Notes: generated by a model from the sequence alone, not told the origin. 55,212 nucleotides of DNA from Setomelanomma holmii (GCA_010015745.1 ML978317.1:1-55212), one strand, 5' to 3'; numbered from the stretch's first letter, positions 40,694 through 51,068 are shown. Program-made: numbers and translations.

Positions 40694-41623
40694 TCAAGCA
40701 GTGAGATCGATGTTACCGCGAAAACGATCCGCAAGCAGAGCCTTGGTGGCCCTTTCAGTGTCGAAAGGAGTGTTCGTGCTGCGGTCATACAACAGGACAG
40801 GCCGAGTGAACATGACGAAACTCTGATCGAGATTGATCTTCAGCCGATCGCTCTTGCTGTTCAGCCCGTTCTGCACTTTCCGGAAAGCAGTCACAGCTTT
40901 GTTGTCGTCGCACAGCCAAAATTTGAGAACGGCACTAAGGGTAGGATTGCCGAAGCCTCCGTAGTAGTTACGAGAGTCAAGACCAGGTACTGAAGTGTGC
41001 ATGGATGCGTTATAGATGACGCTTCTAGGGACGTCGTTGATCATGCTCGTAATGATCGAAGACGCAAAAGTCGCATTGTCAAATAATGGCGTATTGGCAT
41101 TCGTAGCATTGGCGTAGACAAAGTAGAAAGCGTTGTAGGTCTCGGGCGGTCGATTGCAGGTGGTCTTGACGTCTTGAAAGCTTTCATAGGCGAACATGTT
41201 CACCGCGGCAGAGAAGTCGCTGAACGCATTTCCGTCAGGCCCTATGACAGTCTGCGTGTAGTTGTTGGGTGGTGGTGTGAAGAAGGCTTCCTGAGAGCGA
41301 CTGTAGAGTTCGGCGATATCGCTGTGACCAAAGTAGCTAGGTTCTGGATTGTTCGCTGTTGTATTGATACCGTATGCCGAATCGAAAGCATGATCCTGTA
41401 CGTATGCAAGCGGTTGGTCTACACTGTCCGGAGCATTCCAGGACTTGCGGCCGTGAACAATGGTATGATGATACAGGAATTCGGACGTGGTCAAGCCCTG
41501 GCGCCGTCGGACTGCATTTATTTGCTTTGGGAAAGCATTTGGCCACTTGACATTGAGGGAGTCGGCAGAAGCGGCCAACGCTTGGTCGGAGAGTAGCAAA
41601 GTCAAGAGAATCGACAACATCAT
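40694..41623 (-). CDS. Secreted EthD-domain-like protein
   Basis: 309 residues from ATG 41623 with a signal peptide (MMLSILLTLLLSDQALAAS). The segment RRRQGLTTSEFLYHHTIVHG resembles the start of EthD/dimeric alpha-beta barrel proteins (KxGLSxEEFxxHxxxxHG). SWNAPDSVDQPLAYVQDHAFD and SYFGHSDIAELYSRSQEAFF continue in a style I associate with secreted fungal EthD-like proteins. Several N-glycosylation sequons (NNTYT-type, NAT, NAS) support secretion. EthD itself is linked to ether degradation in bacteria; the fungal role is unknown. No intron or damage is seen. Family call moderate, gene call strong. Confidence 0.75.
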   Translation of the reverse strand: MMLSILLTLLLSDQALAASADSLNVKWPNAFPKQINAVRRRQGLTTSEFLYHHTIVHGRKSWNAPDSVDQPLAYVQDHAFDSAYGINTTANNPEPSYFGHSDIAELYSRSQEAFFTPPPNNYTQTVIGPDGNAFSDFSAAVNMFAYESFQDVKTTCNRPPETYNAFYFVYANATNANTPLFDNATFASSIITSMINDVPRSVIYNASMHTSVPGLDSRNYYGGFGNPTLSAVLKFWLCDDNKAVTAFRKVQNGLNSKSDRLKINLDQSFVMFTRPVLLYDRSTNTPFDTERATKALLADRFRGNIDLTA

Positions 41624-43247
41624 AGTGTCTCGCTAGACGATGCTGCAAATTGAGCTGCCGTCGGCGAGTTCTTAAGATCCAGGCCACCACGCTACGAGCC
41701 TCGAGCACTCTGTCTTTAGCTGCATCTGATGTGCGTCTGCCGTGTGGAAGTTCCGATGCCCCTTCGAGTCTGGTCCGAACCCTAGTGCCGCATCTCTAGT
41801 ACTTGAATTGCCTGTTTCCCCACATGCCGAGACCAGCATGTCACTGCTAACAAGTTTAGCTGCACGGGATCAGAACTTGAAATGTCACTGAGATGTGACA
41901 CTCCATCGAGGCCGTCGAATTGCATGCTGGTGCGACATCTGGTAACCGAGCAAGCCTTCTCAGGATTGCAGCGTATGTGTATGTCGCGGTCGTGCCCAGG
42001 TGGTCACCGCTGCGCATGATGGCAAATGCGCACGTGTTCCAAGCACTAGGGCTTCGGAAGCGAAGAAAACTGGCAGGGCATGGAGATGCAACACTGCGCA
42101 AGTTGTGCTGCTTCAATAGGTGGGTGACACAATGGCTTTAAAAGAGGGTGTCCAGGTTCTGGAAGGACGGGATCGGACGCGGCTTCGACCAGGAGCACGC
42201 TACGTATCGGTAATTAGCGCCTGCACCTGCGCCCCGCGCTCCGATGCCGTCCGTCTCCTCTCTTCAGTCTCCATTCTTGAACAGCCTAGCAGCACCTTGG
42301 AATTTCTGGATACAAAACGATTGCTCCCAAGCAGTTGTTGCTGCACTTTTGTCGTCTCTTCTCCACCTCAGATCCTAACGACTTTGAATGGTTATCGCTA
42401 GTTTCGTCATTGGCTGTCAATCGCTATACCAAAACAGTCCAAAACTTCATCATCGTTATACCACGATGAGTAGACGGAGCCACGATGAGCGCACTAATTT
42501 GGGTAGGAAGAGGTCGCTGAGGGTGTGGTGCGGCATCGGCGCCATGCTCTGTTCGTAAGAATCTGTGCTGCGGTTTGTAATCGGCGTGGAGGAGGCTGAC
42601 CGGATTTCAAGTTCCCTTGTGTACCCCTCAGAAGAGAAGCCTTTGCGATAGCTGAGACATGCTGCCATATTTTGTGTGAGCTCGAACACCCCTGGTTCAA
42701 GCATCTCCGCATTAGTCTCCATGATGAAAATTGTGGGGTAAGCCCTGGCTTAATGAGCTTAATCTCAATCACGCCCAGCTCAACCCCTTCATTCACCAAC
42801 GAACGCCTATCTATCGACTTCCATGCAGGCTCAGAACGTTCATCGCGATCACGCGTCGTTGTTTTCGCAATCAAACCTGGTTACAAGCACTCTCGGCTCC
42901 AGCTTAATGTACCCCGGACCGCCTCGCCGCCACTAGCTGCCAGAAATGCCGGCGGCTCTATCGTGGCCACATATAGATTGATTAAGGACAGCGGTCACGC
43001 AACACAGAAGAAGTGTGTACGCGATGTGCGTTCGCAATTGCCCCGGTGGCGTTTCGTTTGGTCGATATTGAGTGCAGGGTTAGGGGCGCGGACTGTGCGC
43101 TCCGTCTCAATCCCTTGGTTGACTTGAAGGCGTGAGCTGGCCAGATGCTTTATATAGTGTCGCAGGCATCTCGTTGAAAGAATTGTACGTCGCTTTCTTT
43201 GCTCTACTACAACTCCTCCGCCTCGGTCAATCTCACCGGATCTCAAG
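41624..43247. other. Intergenic, no gene recognised
   Basis: Divergent promoter region between the EthD-like gene and GH131. The open frames (up to 151 codons) show no domain. TATATAG at 43151-43157 is the likely GH131 TATA box. Confidence 0.5.
43151..43157 (+). promoter_or_regulatory. TATA box of GH131 gene
   Basis: TATATAG 97 nt upstream of the ATG at 43248, with a pyrimidine-rich leader between. Confidence 0.5.
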
Positions 43248-44144
43248 ATGTTCGGAAAAGCCACCATTATCAGCGCCTTGCTGAGTGCTGTGTCTGCGGG
43301 TTAGTCTATCGCTTTCACCCATTTGGTGCTCTCTTGCTCACATTTGGCAAGGCACTATCCTATGGGATGGCCGCTTCAACGAAATGACATCGTCTGCCGA
43401 CCTTGACAAGTGGTCCTGGGCAAACCAGGTCGGAAACTACCAGTACTACATCCATGGCTCTGGTGCTACCTCAAACTACGTCAACCTCTCGCCTTCGTAC
43501 AAGAACCCAGCCGATACCGGCTCAAAGCAGGGTGCGAAGATCACTATTGACAGCACTGCCAAGTGGAACTCCGTATGTCATTCTCGTGGACATGTCAATC
43601 TCCACATCAGCGCTAATGCCCGTCTCAGGATATGTGGCGCACCGAACTTATCCCTCAAACTAAAGCTGCCATCAATTCAGGCACCGTGTACTACCACTTC
43701 TCTATAAAGCGTAGCACTACCAACGTGCCCAGCGCCACCAACGAACATCAAATCTGCTTCTTCGAGTCCCATTTCACCGAGCTCAAGTATGGCTGGGTCA
43801 ACGGCGAATCTGGTACGTCAAACACCAACCTCCAGTGGATGGTCGGAGGACAAAGCCAGTGGAAGGTCGAGCTCGTGGCGGACGAGTGGCACAATGTTGC
43901 TTATGAGATCAACTTCTCGGCCAACACGGTCACGTTCTGGCACTCCACCGGTACCTCTTCGCTTGTCAAGACTGCGGGTCCTTTCTCAACGAGCACGTCG
44001 AGCAATGGTGCTGATTGGCATCTGGGTGTGCTTCGTCTGCCTCGCCAGGGCAACGACGGCACGGGCGCGGAGGACTGGTACTTCAGCGGTGTTTATGTTG
44101 AGAGCGGCTCTCTCACCACATCGGTTGCGAGCCCATCGGCATAA
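43248..44144 (+). CDS. Secreted GH131-family beta-glucanase
   Basis: Exons 43248-43299, 43352-43572 and 43629-44144 (introns of 52 and 56 nt with GTTAGT and GTATGT donors) give 262 residues. The signal peptide MFGKATIISALLSAVSAG is followed by TILWDGRFNEMTSSADLDKW, VGNYQYYIHGSGATSNYVNL and YKNPADTGSKQGAKITID. Then come MWRTELIPQTKAAINSGTVY, HQICFFESHFTELKYGW and the end DWYFSGVYVESGSLTTS. This run matches GH131 enzymes, which cleave beta-1,3-, 1,6- or 1,4-glucans, including fungal wall glucan and plant cellulose. No cellulose-binding module is present. It lies between the EthD-like gene and the 2EXR cluster. Confident. Confidence 0.92.
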
Positions 44145-44338
44145 TTGCCTAACGTATCTGTGCGATGCATGGAAAGACGATACAGTAAGAGAAAGCAGCA
44201 TTCAGTATCAAGTCTACGCTACGAGCTTCAAGTGTTCTGCTTGTCCCAATTGAGCCGCTGCATCCAACCGTGATGATTTCGCATTTGTTTCCATATTCAT
44301 TTATGCCAAACAGTGTCAGCTCCACTTATCGTCCAACC

Positions 44339-45341
44339 TCAAAATCTTTTTTCCATGAAATCCTTCACGAAGGTCTTGAAGGATGGGACTCCACCTCCAT
44401 AATTTTGCGTGTGAAGGCAAAACCCATCATCTTTAGCCAAACTTCGGTCAGCCTTAACATCATCGTATTGACCCCACCCATAATACACCCGCAAGTTATC
44501 TGGACATTCGGTTGTCTGAAAAAAACTGGGATGGTTCATGTGTTTGTCCTCGAAGAGAGCGTCGAGACACGAGACTACGTCTGCATCCAGCTTATTCAAG
44601 AAGAGTGTCTTTGTACCAAGAATTTCGGACACATGATGCGCGACATCAATGGCCCTGTTGAGGTCCGCGGAATCTTCGTCCTTGTGGAGACGGTTGTGTA
44701 CCTAAGAATGGTCGCGGCAAAAGGTCACCAGAGGTGCAAGAAAACTATAAGCCCACTTGCACGTAATTTTGATGCTGATACGAGGAAAATTCCTTATGTT
44801 GCTCGAGTGCTAGCTTGCCCAAGAAAGTCACACAAATGCGTACCGCCTCGTCACCTACGAGGTCTGAGAAGGTGACCATATTGTAAAGAGACGTCAGACC
44901 GCTAGTCTTTTTGCGAAGTTGGCGACAAACAAAGCGGAGTTAGTTTGCGATTGTGTATCTGCCGTGGTCGATGGCAATCCGGGAGTGCGTATGTAGTTCT
45001 TCTACCTCATCACTCAACGCCTGTGTGTGGTCGGCACCTGCTTTGACCTTGTCGTCGACCTCTTGTCCTCCATCATGGCTATCGGCGTCCCACTCATCAT
45101 CTGTGTCGCATGTCAAGTCGTCCCCAACAATGGTCCTTGCGTCTCTCGTATGTCGCTTGTCGTCCGAATCTTCTTCCTTATCGGTCTCCCACTCAGATTC
45201 ACCGTCATCTGCCGCATGGTATATACAGAGCCATCCTACTCCGTTTCCTTCGCGATAGCAAACGCCCTCGGTCTCAATGAGCGCATACTCATAAATCTTG
45301 TTTCGGATCTCGCCTGGCAGCCGGAGTAGATGAAGAGCCAT
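44339..45341 (-). pseudogene. 2EXR-domain protein, nonsense codon and frame breaks
   Basis: From ATG 45341: MALHLLRLPGEIRNKIYEYALIETEGVCYREG, then an acidic insert (ESEWETDKEEDSDDKR), then YTIAN, a TAA near 44940, and LRFVCRQLRKKTSGL in the same frame. Relatives read AN-Q-LRF, so the TAA is a CAA-to-TAA change, i.e. CpA to TpA. Later the frame is lost and the C-terminal part (HMNHPSFFQTTECPDNLRVY ... FKTFVKDFMEKRF) is in another frame ending at 44339. It is the first of three minus-strand copies in a row; 2EXR function is unknown. Confidence 0.75.
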
Positions 45342-45813
45342 CGTGCTGGCTAAGCAAGTCGGGAAACAGCGGTCTTGCGGTTGAAGAGATTTGCGGGTCG
45401 AAAGAGCTGGGTGGGCTGGCGAAAGAGGTCAGTGTTTGCTGCTGGCGGGAGAGCTCGCTGCCTCGATTGGCAAATGAGGCAAGCGCGGACCCACTCACCT
45501 TCACTTGGAGCCCCACTGACGATTCTCAAAAGCTGATTCATTCTCGAAGGACGTTATAGGTGGGCACACTAATGTTGCGCAGGCTGGATAGAAATTTGAC
45601 TCAATTCGAGGTATATAGGGATCCTCAGTCACTGAGGGCAGTTTGAGGATCATGTCATGCATATGAGCACTCATTCTATTCCATGCTACAAAAGATTCTT
45701 TGGACATTCGATCGCAAGGCTGTGGGTCCATAGACTTAGACTCTGGCTGTTACCCCCTCGGCCGTTCTCTGTACCCGTTTCCTCGAAGATTACGCATGAT
45801 TGAGTAGTGTTGC
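45342..45813. other. Spacer between two 2EXR copies
   Basis: The first 200 nt, read on the minus strand, resemble the N-terminal extension of the copy at 45814-46896 (ALASFANRGSELSRQQQTL against TLASFAQTPHFLRHLQ). The duplicated unit therefore includes sequence upstream of the 2EXR motif. Nothing else is recognised. Confidence 0.45.
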
Positions 45814-46896
45814 TCAGAACCCATCTCGGTGCCAATCCCGCGCAATCGCCAACAGGATTGACATGTCGATTGAGTCGGAGAAAGTGCGCACGTACTGGTC
45901 GTTCTCCAAGCAAACTTTTTCGAACTTCACTTCGTCGAAGTCCTCTTCCCATGGAAATATTCTCCAACACGAGGGTATGGCTGGCATTCGTGCTGGTTCT
46001 GATTCCAGGATATAGATCATAGCGCGTCGCACCTCAGCGTCATTGAATGACAGTTCAATGACCGCTTCGTTCCCACGACCAATATAATGGATATTCAACG
46101 CCAACACGAAGAAAAGGCCACGGTTGACGTGAGCCACCTTCCAGCAAAACTGTATAGAGAGCTTTGGATATTGTCCAGCGACCTCACACCAATATTTGAG
46201 AGCTTTATTAGCCTCGACAGCGTCCATCCGACTATTCCGGTTTCCATCGTTCTTTCTCGAGGTGGCAACTTTGGAGACGATGATCCTGAGCCAGGAGCGT
46301 TGTTCATTGCTAAGGCTATCGAGAAGTTCGCAGATGTGCACGTTCGGATTCCGGACGTACACGTTGTTTTGCCGTAGGCTCAAACCCTTGGTCTCTTGGC
46401 GAAGCTGACGGTTGACAAATCGCAGCTGGTTGGCAACGATGTATTGAGTGTCGGACGCGCGGACTCGTTGGTCGATATCGATGCTTTTTGGTTCGACGGT
46501 TGTGTCCTGCGGCAGAACATTGTTGAGTTTGCGCCGCTTCTGGCTTCGAGATCCTTCGCTACTGCCCTTGATGATATCGTCCATTGTTGTTGCCACGCTT
46601 GCCTCTTCCGCTATTTTCACATTGGTCTCGTTCAAGCACAGCCATTTGATACCCTTCTTGTCCTTAGGATAGCAAATACCCTTCTCTTCAGATAAAGTGT
46701 ATCCGTAGATGCAATTGCGGAGTTTGCCTGGTAGGCGACGTAGCATGGACGTGGCGGTCTTTTGGCTTAGATCACGAAGGGGTTGAGAAGAAGCGTTGTG
46801 GTCGAGGTTGGACGTGCCTTGAAGGTGGCGGAGGAAGTGCGGAGTTTGAGCAAACGAGGCGAGAGTGAGCACTCCCACTTCAGGTGCATGTGACAT
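45814..46896 (-). CDS. 2EXR-domain protein, intact
   Basis: 360 residues in one frame from ATG 46896 to the stop at 45814. The 2EXR hallmark is LRRLPGKLRNCIYGYTLSEE, followed by an inserted basic/acidic region and VANQLRFVNRQLRQETKGLSL. The C-terminal half (ALKYWCEVAGQYPKLSIQFC; FPWEEDFDEVKFEKVCLEND) and end SILLAIARDWHRDGF align with the other copies. The first about 50 residues may be non-coding: a start at the ATG of MLRRLPGK is an alternative. It is the only one of the seven copies without an internal stop or frame break, so the likely surviving member. Molecular role unknown; F-box-like adaptor activity has been proposed for relatives, but nothing here proves it. Confidence 0.75.
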   Translation of the reverse strand: MSHAPEVGVLTLASFAQTPHFLRHLQGTSNLDHNASSQPLRDLSQKTATSMLRRLPGKLRNCIYGYTLSEEKGICYPKDKKGIKWLCLNETNVKIAEEASVATTMDDIIKGSSEGSRSQKRRKLNNVLPQDTTVEPKSIDIDQRVRASDTQYIVANQLRFVNRQLRQETKGLSLRQNNVYVRNPNVHICELLDSLSNEQRSWLRIIVSKVATSRKNDGNRNSRMDAVEANKALKYWCEVAGQYPKLSIQFCWKVAHVNRGLFFVLALNIHYIGRGNEAVIELSFNDAEVRRAMIYILESEPARMPAIPSCWRIFPWEEDFDEVKFEKVCLENDQYVRTFSDSIDMSILLAIARDWHRDGF

Positions 46897-47077
46897 CACC
46901 AATGAACATCTGAGACACGTTGAAAAGTAAGTGCATTAGTAAATCGCGCTAAAGACTCCCCAATATATATTCTTTGCAAATTCACGCTTCTTATGCCGTG
47001 TGGCGACATCCCCAACGGTGATCTCCAAAGCATGCCTCTCAGTACGTTCCGTTGTGCCGAATCCTACCCAACCACCT

Positions 47078-47918
47078 TCAGAAGCCCTTAGCATAACATT
47101 CCTTCGCCACAGTGATGAGATCGTCAATCCCGTTGTTGAGTGAAGGAACGAGAATGTCGCTGATGATCTTGTTCTTGGCGCACGACGCACGAAAGGCCAC
47201 CTCATCGAAGTCAATATCGTGAGGAAAGAACATCACATTCGACGGCATCCTCGAGAGTCTCTGCTGCTCTATCTTCTCACGCAGCATGCTGAGCAGGCGC
47301 TGTTGGATGCTGGCACTGTCGGACAGCTTTCGTACGAACATCGTATCGCCACGCAGCCCATGCTTGACCAGGAAGGCGGTGAAGATGAGGCTGTTCGCCT
47401 TTGCCGATGTCAGGTTTAGGTGATGAAAGCGGAGTGAGGATTCGGGATGATCCGAACAGAATTTGATCATGCCGCCAGAGAGCTTCAGATCCCAGTCAGT
47501 TTTATAGGTCCTCAAGACCAGATGATGAATACAGTCCTAGAAATTTGGAGCTAGGCCTGCTAGGAATGTTTTGGCGAGGTTGGGAGTTGCACCGTGGAAG
47601 GTGATAGTGTTGAAGCGTATGCCCAGGGTCCTAGTCTCGACCCGCAGCTGTCGGCAAACATACTGTAATTGGTTGGCGACGATATCGCCTTCGTCGGTGG
47701 TGCAAAAGTTGAGCTTGCTCCGCCAGAAAGCGAAAGAAGCACTTTTCTCATGTCCGTTTGTTCGACATATCGGTTTTGGCAACATCCTCCTGACGTAGGC
47801 ACAGCCACCCTATCCCAGGGTCATCCGCGATCGGTTCTAGTCCATGCTCGTGGGATAGTGCGAACTCGTAGACCAGATTGCGGAGTTCTCCAGGGAGTAG
47901 CAGTAGACGAGATGACAT
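47078..47918 (-). pseudogene. 2EXR-domain protein, frameshift plus CAG-to-TAG
   Basis: From ATG 47918: MSSRLLLLPGELRNLVYEFALSHEHG, reading to a stop soon after AKTDMSNKRT. A neighbouring frame then carries KSASFAFWRSKLNF and IVANQLQYVCRQLRVETRTL (second hallmark) to AGLAPNF and a TAG near 47537. Beyond it the same frame continues DCIHHLVLRTYKTDWDLKLS to the usual family end VAKECYAKGF at 47078. The TAG sits in NF-x-DC where CAG would fit. One frameshift and one nonsense codon are therefore enough to explain the damage. Confidence 0.75.
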
Positions 47919-48572
47919 TTTGCGAAAGATAAGAATAGATCAGCATTGAGAAATGAGAGTTGTGACGGTCTTGGTGGACCCGTATCCAATATAGGGAGTC
48001 AAACCGAAGACTATTGTGTTGCGTAAGTCGCGGTGAACCCATTGTACGCGACCATCCAAATCGTATTGAGTTGCTGGTCTCTCTCACTTGCCTGAAATCG
48101 TGTAAGCCATAGGCAAAGGTGATAGTCGAACCGTAGCCAGCATGCAAGCGTAAAGTTGTTTACGCCCTTGCTGTCAGCAGCATGTTGGAGAAAATCGTCC
48201 TGGCAATCATCACACCATTGTACGGTAGTCCACAATCGTTTCTGAGCTTGTAACTGAGCGACTTTGCGCCATGCTCGCTGTCTGCGGTTTTCCGTCCCCA
48301 GTGAAGTCGCAGGAGGTACCTACACACGTTAGCACGAGACGCGCTTTCCTCTGCTCGCTCTCTCACCTTGCCCCACAACCTTAGCATCTAATTTCCTTCT
48401 ACCTTCGCGACGAGCAAGTCCTTCTACACCTCTCCCCCGCCGGAACTTCAACACACCAACATCTTCGAACGATCGGCCAGTCGCATTTTCCGTCACGCCT
48501 GTGCGACAGCGTGCGTAGCAGTATCAACCAAAATCACGTCGGAAGTGACCCTCAAAACAACACTGGACCGGC

Positions 48573-49445
48573 ATGGATCTCGCAGTCCCGCCACCCGATG
48601 GTGCATGCCACTTCTTACGACTTCCGGGGGAGCTGAGGAGCAGCATACACAAGTACGCCTTTCGCACGCCAGGTGGTGCAGTTTGTCGAGTTACAAAGGA
48701 TAGCACGACTTGCAAAGACCTCTTTCGGTTTTTGGCTGTGGAAGTGGCGGCTCCGAAGTTCGTTCCAGGGACCGAGTGCGACGCGAGTAGCAGTGATCTC
48801 TCAGATGCTGCAGGCCGAACAGCTTTACACGATCCTGCTAGGCCTGATCTCAACCAGCTTCAATAGACTAATCGCCAGCTGAGAGACGAGAGCAAGACTT
48901 TGGCACTGCTCCACAATGAGCTCGTGTTCAAGGGAGGCGTGAATGATGTCACAAGGTTCCTGCGCGCGATCCCGGGCTCACTCGTCAGCCTCCTACGGCC
49001 GATCACAGTCATTGAGAGCAAGTGTCGTGGTCACTGGGTTTTCGAGGACTTGGCAGCAGTCTGTAGAAAGAACCTTAAGGCTTTCGTACGAATGCGGTAT
49101 TCCTGGCTTGATCCTTCCAACAACAACTTCTTTTGGCGGGCGACAAAGCTAGCTATCATTCTCCGAAAGGACGAATCAATCGTTCAGAGGATTTGTTCAG
49201 TCCCAAGCATGCACTCTCCTGTGCTATCACTCATCTTGAAGGATTCCAGATATCGATCCTTGAGTGGGATCGAAGCATATCCACCAAACCTCCGATTGTA
49301 TCCTCTCGCAGAGTATCTCGACGCGGCGGCGTTTAGAAGGTTGGTTCGAGAGTACGACTTCATGCTGATTAGGGTTCGTCAAATGCCTGGCGGAATCGAT
49401 GCGGCAATTGCATGGGCGAAAGAACTCCACGAGCGGGGCATCTAG
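48573..49445 (+). pseudogene. 2EXR-domain protein with a single in-frame TAG
   Basis: The ATG at 48573 starts MDLAVPPPDGACHFLRLPGELRSSIHKYAF. The frame runs to a TAG at 48864-48866 (DLNQLQ*) and continues without shift as TNRQLRDESKTLALLHNELV to the family end AIAWAKELHERGI at 49445, 291 codons in all. The stop falls inside the second hallmark, where relatives have QLxYxxRQL. Apart from this codon the gene is complete, so it is a recent knockout, a polymorphic allele or a readthrough case. It lies divergent from the copy at 47078. Confidence 0.75.
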
Positions 49446-49741
49446 GAAGGAAGCCGGAGGTGCGAATTACGGAAGATTATGAACAGCAGTGGCTCACCGT
49501 CGGTGACGTATCCTGTTATGGATCACTCCGTGTCACGGTAAACGCACGATTTCATTGTTAACGGAATGTCGTTTCTTGACGGCGTTAGCCCTCGATTATC
49601 ACATTGGTAGGTTCACATACCATGTATCATGATAGTTTTCCCTTGAAATAGCGGAGCTTAGTATTAACACACACCCTTTTCTCCTCCAAATGCGATCTCT
49701 CAACATTTCTACTAACATGCTGCTCAGATATACTTCCGAAC

Positions 49742-49933
49742 ATGTGCAAAGGCTACACCGACCGCTGGCTAAAATGCGCGCAACAGCATCTCAAAACGGA
49801 AGAATGCACAACAAACTCTGACCCATGCAACAATCCAGACTGTGAGAAGACTGGTATAAAGATCGACTGGCGCGAGGGCTACTGCCCGTTTCATACGGCC
49901 ATGCTGTCAGCAGCGAAGAGAGAAAAGTACTAA
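49742..49933 (+). CDS. Small cysteine-containing protein, hypothetical
   Basis: 63 residues from ATG 49742: MCKGYTDRWLKCAQQH ... DPCNNPDCEKTGIKIDWREG ... AKREKY. Six cysteines (positions 2, 12, 22, 29, 34 and 48) with regular spacing and a His near the end (PFHTAM) suggest a small metal-binding or disulphide fold. There is no signal peptide. It does not resemble a family I can name. The codon pattern and compact motif spacing make it more than a chance frame, but evidence is limited. Confidence 0.45.
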   Translation: MCKGYTDRWLKCAQQHLKTEECTTNSDPCNNPDCEKTGIKIDWREGYCPFHTAMLSAAKREKY

Positions 49934-50302
49934 CTTAACATATGAATGGAGAAGCTCGCAAGCGCTGGGACGATGGAGAAAGGCAAATGGTGCATTATAA
50001 GCGGAAGAGGCCGAGTGATTGGCAAACTTCGGGTGGTTGTGTGGTTTCGTGGGGAGGTAGTCAAAGTGATGGTAACCTCGAGCAGTTAGCGAGTAGATAC
50101 GTGAGATATCTTGATTGTATCTTGATGCTTCTCAAGGCCCATGAGCCTTACCACTTTACAAGGATGCGTCGATGTGAGATCTTGCAGAAGAAGTGAAAGA
50201 TCTGTTAAACATACTCTTCGTACGCCGATGACGAGTTTGGTGGCTAGTACATGTCGATCAGGCTTGGCGGGCAGGCGCGTCGCGTAGCGTGTCGTGGGTT
50301 AT
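49934..50302. other. No gene seen
   Basis: A short open frame (84 codons from 49942) without recognisable features precedes the MITE-like element. Confidence 0.4.
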
Positions 50303-50623
50303 TATGGTTTTCGAAATACCTTGAGCCACCCAGATGAGGAGAAGATTGCCGAGTCTGCAAGAGACCGCCCCAACAACGCATTCAAATCACTTCAAAATCT
50401 GTGGCAGCATACAGGTACGTATACTTAGTAGATTAAGAAAAGAAAAGAGGCATATTTCTTACTTTAAGACAGTAGTTAAATAGCTGTGCACTTAATAACT
50501 TTGATGAGGACGCTAAAATATAGAGCCTTGGCGAGTGTACGCTGACAGTACGAGAAATGCACCCTTGGGAAATCGATCTATCCCTGTTCTAGGTGGCTCA
50601 AGGTATTTCGAAAAACACCCATA
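50303..50623. mobile_element. MITE-like element with 23-bp perfect inverted repeats
   Basis: Arms at 50308-50330 (TTTTCGAAATACCTTGAGCC and on) and 50592-50614 are exact reverse complements. TATGG/CCATA extends them outward after a small gap on the left. TA is the outermost shared dinucleotide (50303-50304, 50622-50623), compatible with a Tc1/mariner-type duplication. The interior is about 260 nt, AT-rich, and non-coding. This fits a non-autonomous miniature element; the autonomous partner is not in the window, and the repeats do not match the pogo ends. Confidence 0.65.
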
Positions 50624-50897
50624 GTGCCTCTCTGTTCTACATCACATCGCTCCGCCATGGTATTAGTCCCAACAGTGTACCAGTTGTGGCAGCTTTTCAG
50701 CTCGATACTGCAGCGGATGTCGTTCCGCTGCTTGTTGCTCCATTGAATGCCAACAGACTGACTGGCGAACGTATCGGCGACTACGTCGTGCGATCAAGGA
50801 TCTGTCAGCGCCTACCTTTCCCTCTCGTTCCACACCATCTTCCTACTTGGCGATTTATTTCCCGATGGTCAATCCTCTTGCCCACGGCAACCCTCAG

Positions 50898-51059
50898 CAG
50901 ACTTACCAACAAGCAAGTCAAGTCGTTCACCCTCGGAGACCCACTTACCTATCTGAGTAGGAGCTAAACTTGTATAGGCAACTACTTGGGTCGAATAGGT
51001 AATCAAGTAAGTCAAGCCGTTTGTTCTAAGCCCCACTTAATTGCTTGTTGGCAAGTCTG
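50898..51059. repeat. Imperfect fold-back with 19-bp arms
   Basis: Arms CAGACTTACCAACAAGCAA (50898-50916) and the reverse complement of 51041-51059 differ at one base. Within the loop, AAGTCAAG[T/C]CGTT appears twice as a direct repeat. It precedes the coding segment starting at 51069 and overlaps its putative intron. Confidence 0.5.
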
Positions 51060-51068
51060 ACCCTTAGC

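Noticed and set aside
44270..44875. 201-codon plus-strand open frame after GH131
   Set aside because: It is antisense to the degraded 2EXR copy 44339-45341, whose minus-strand frames carry the recognisable family sequence.
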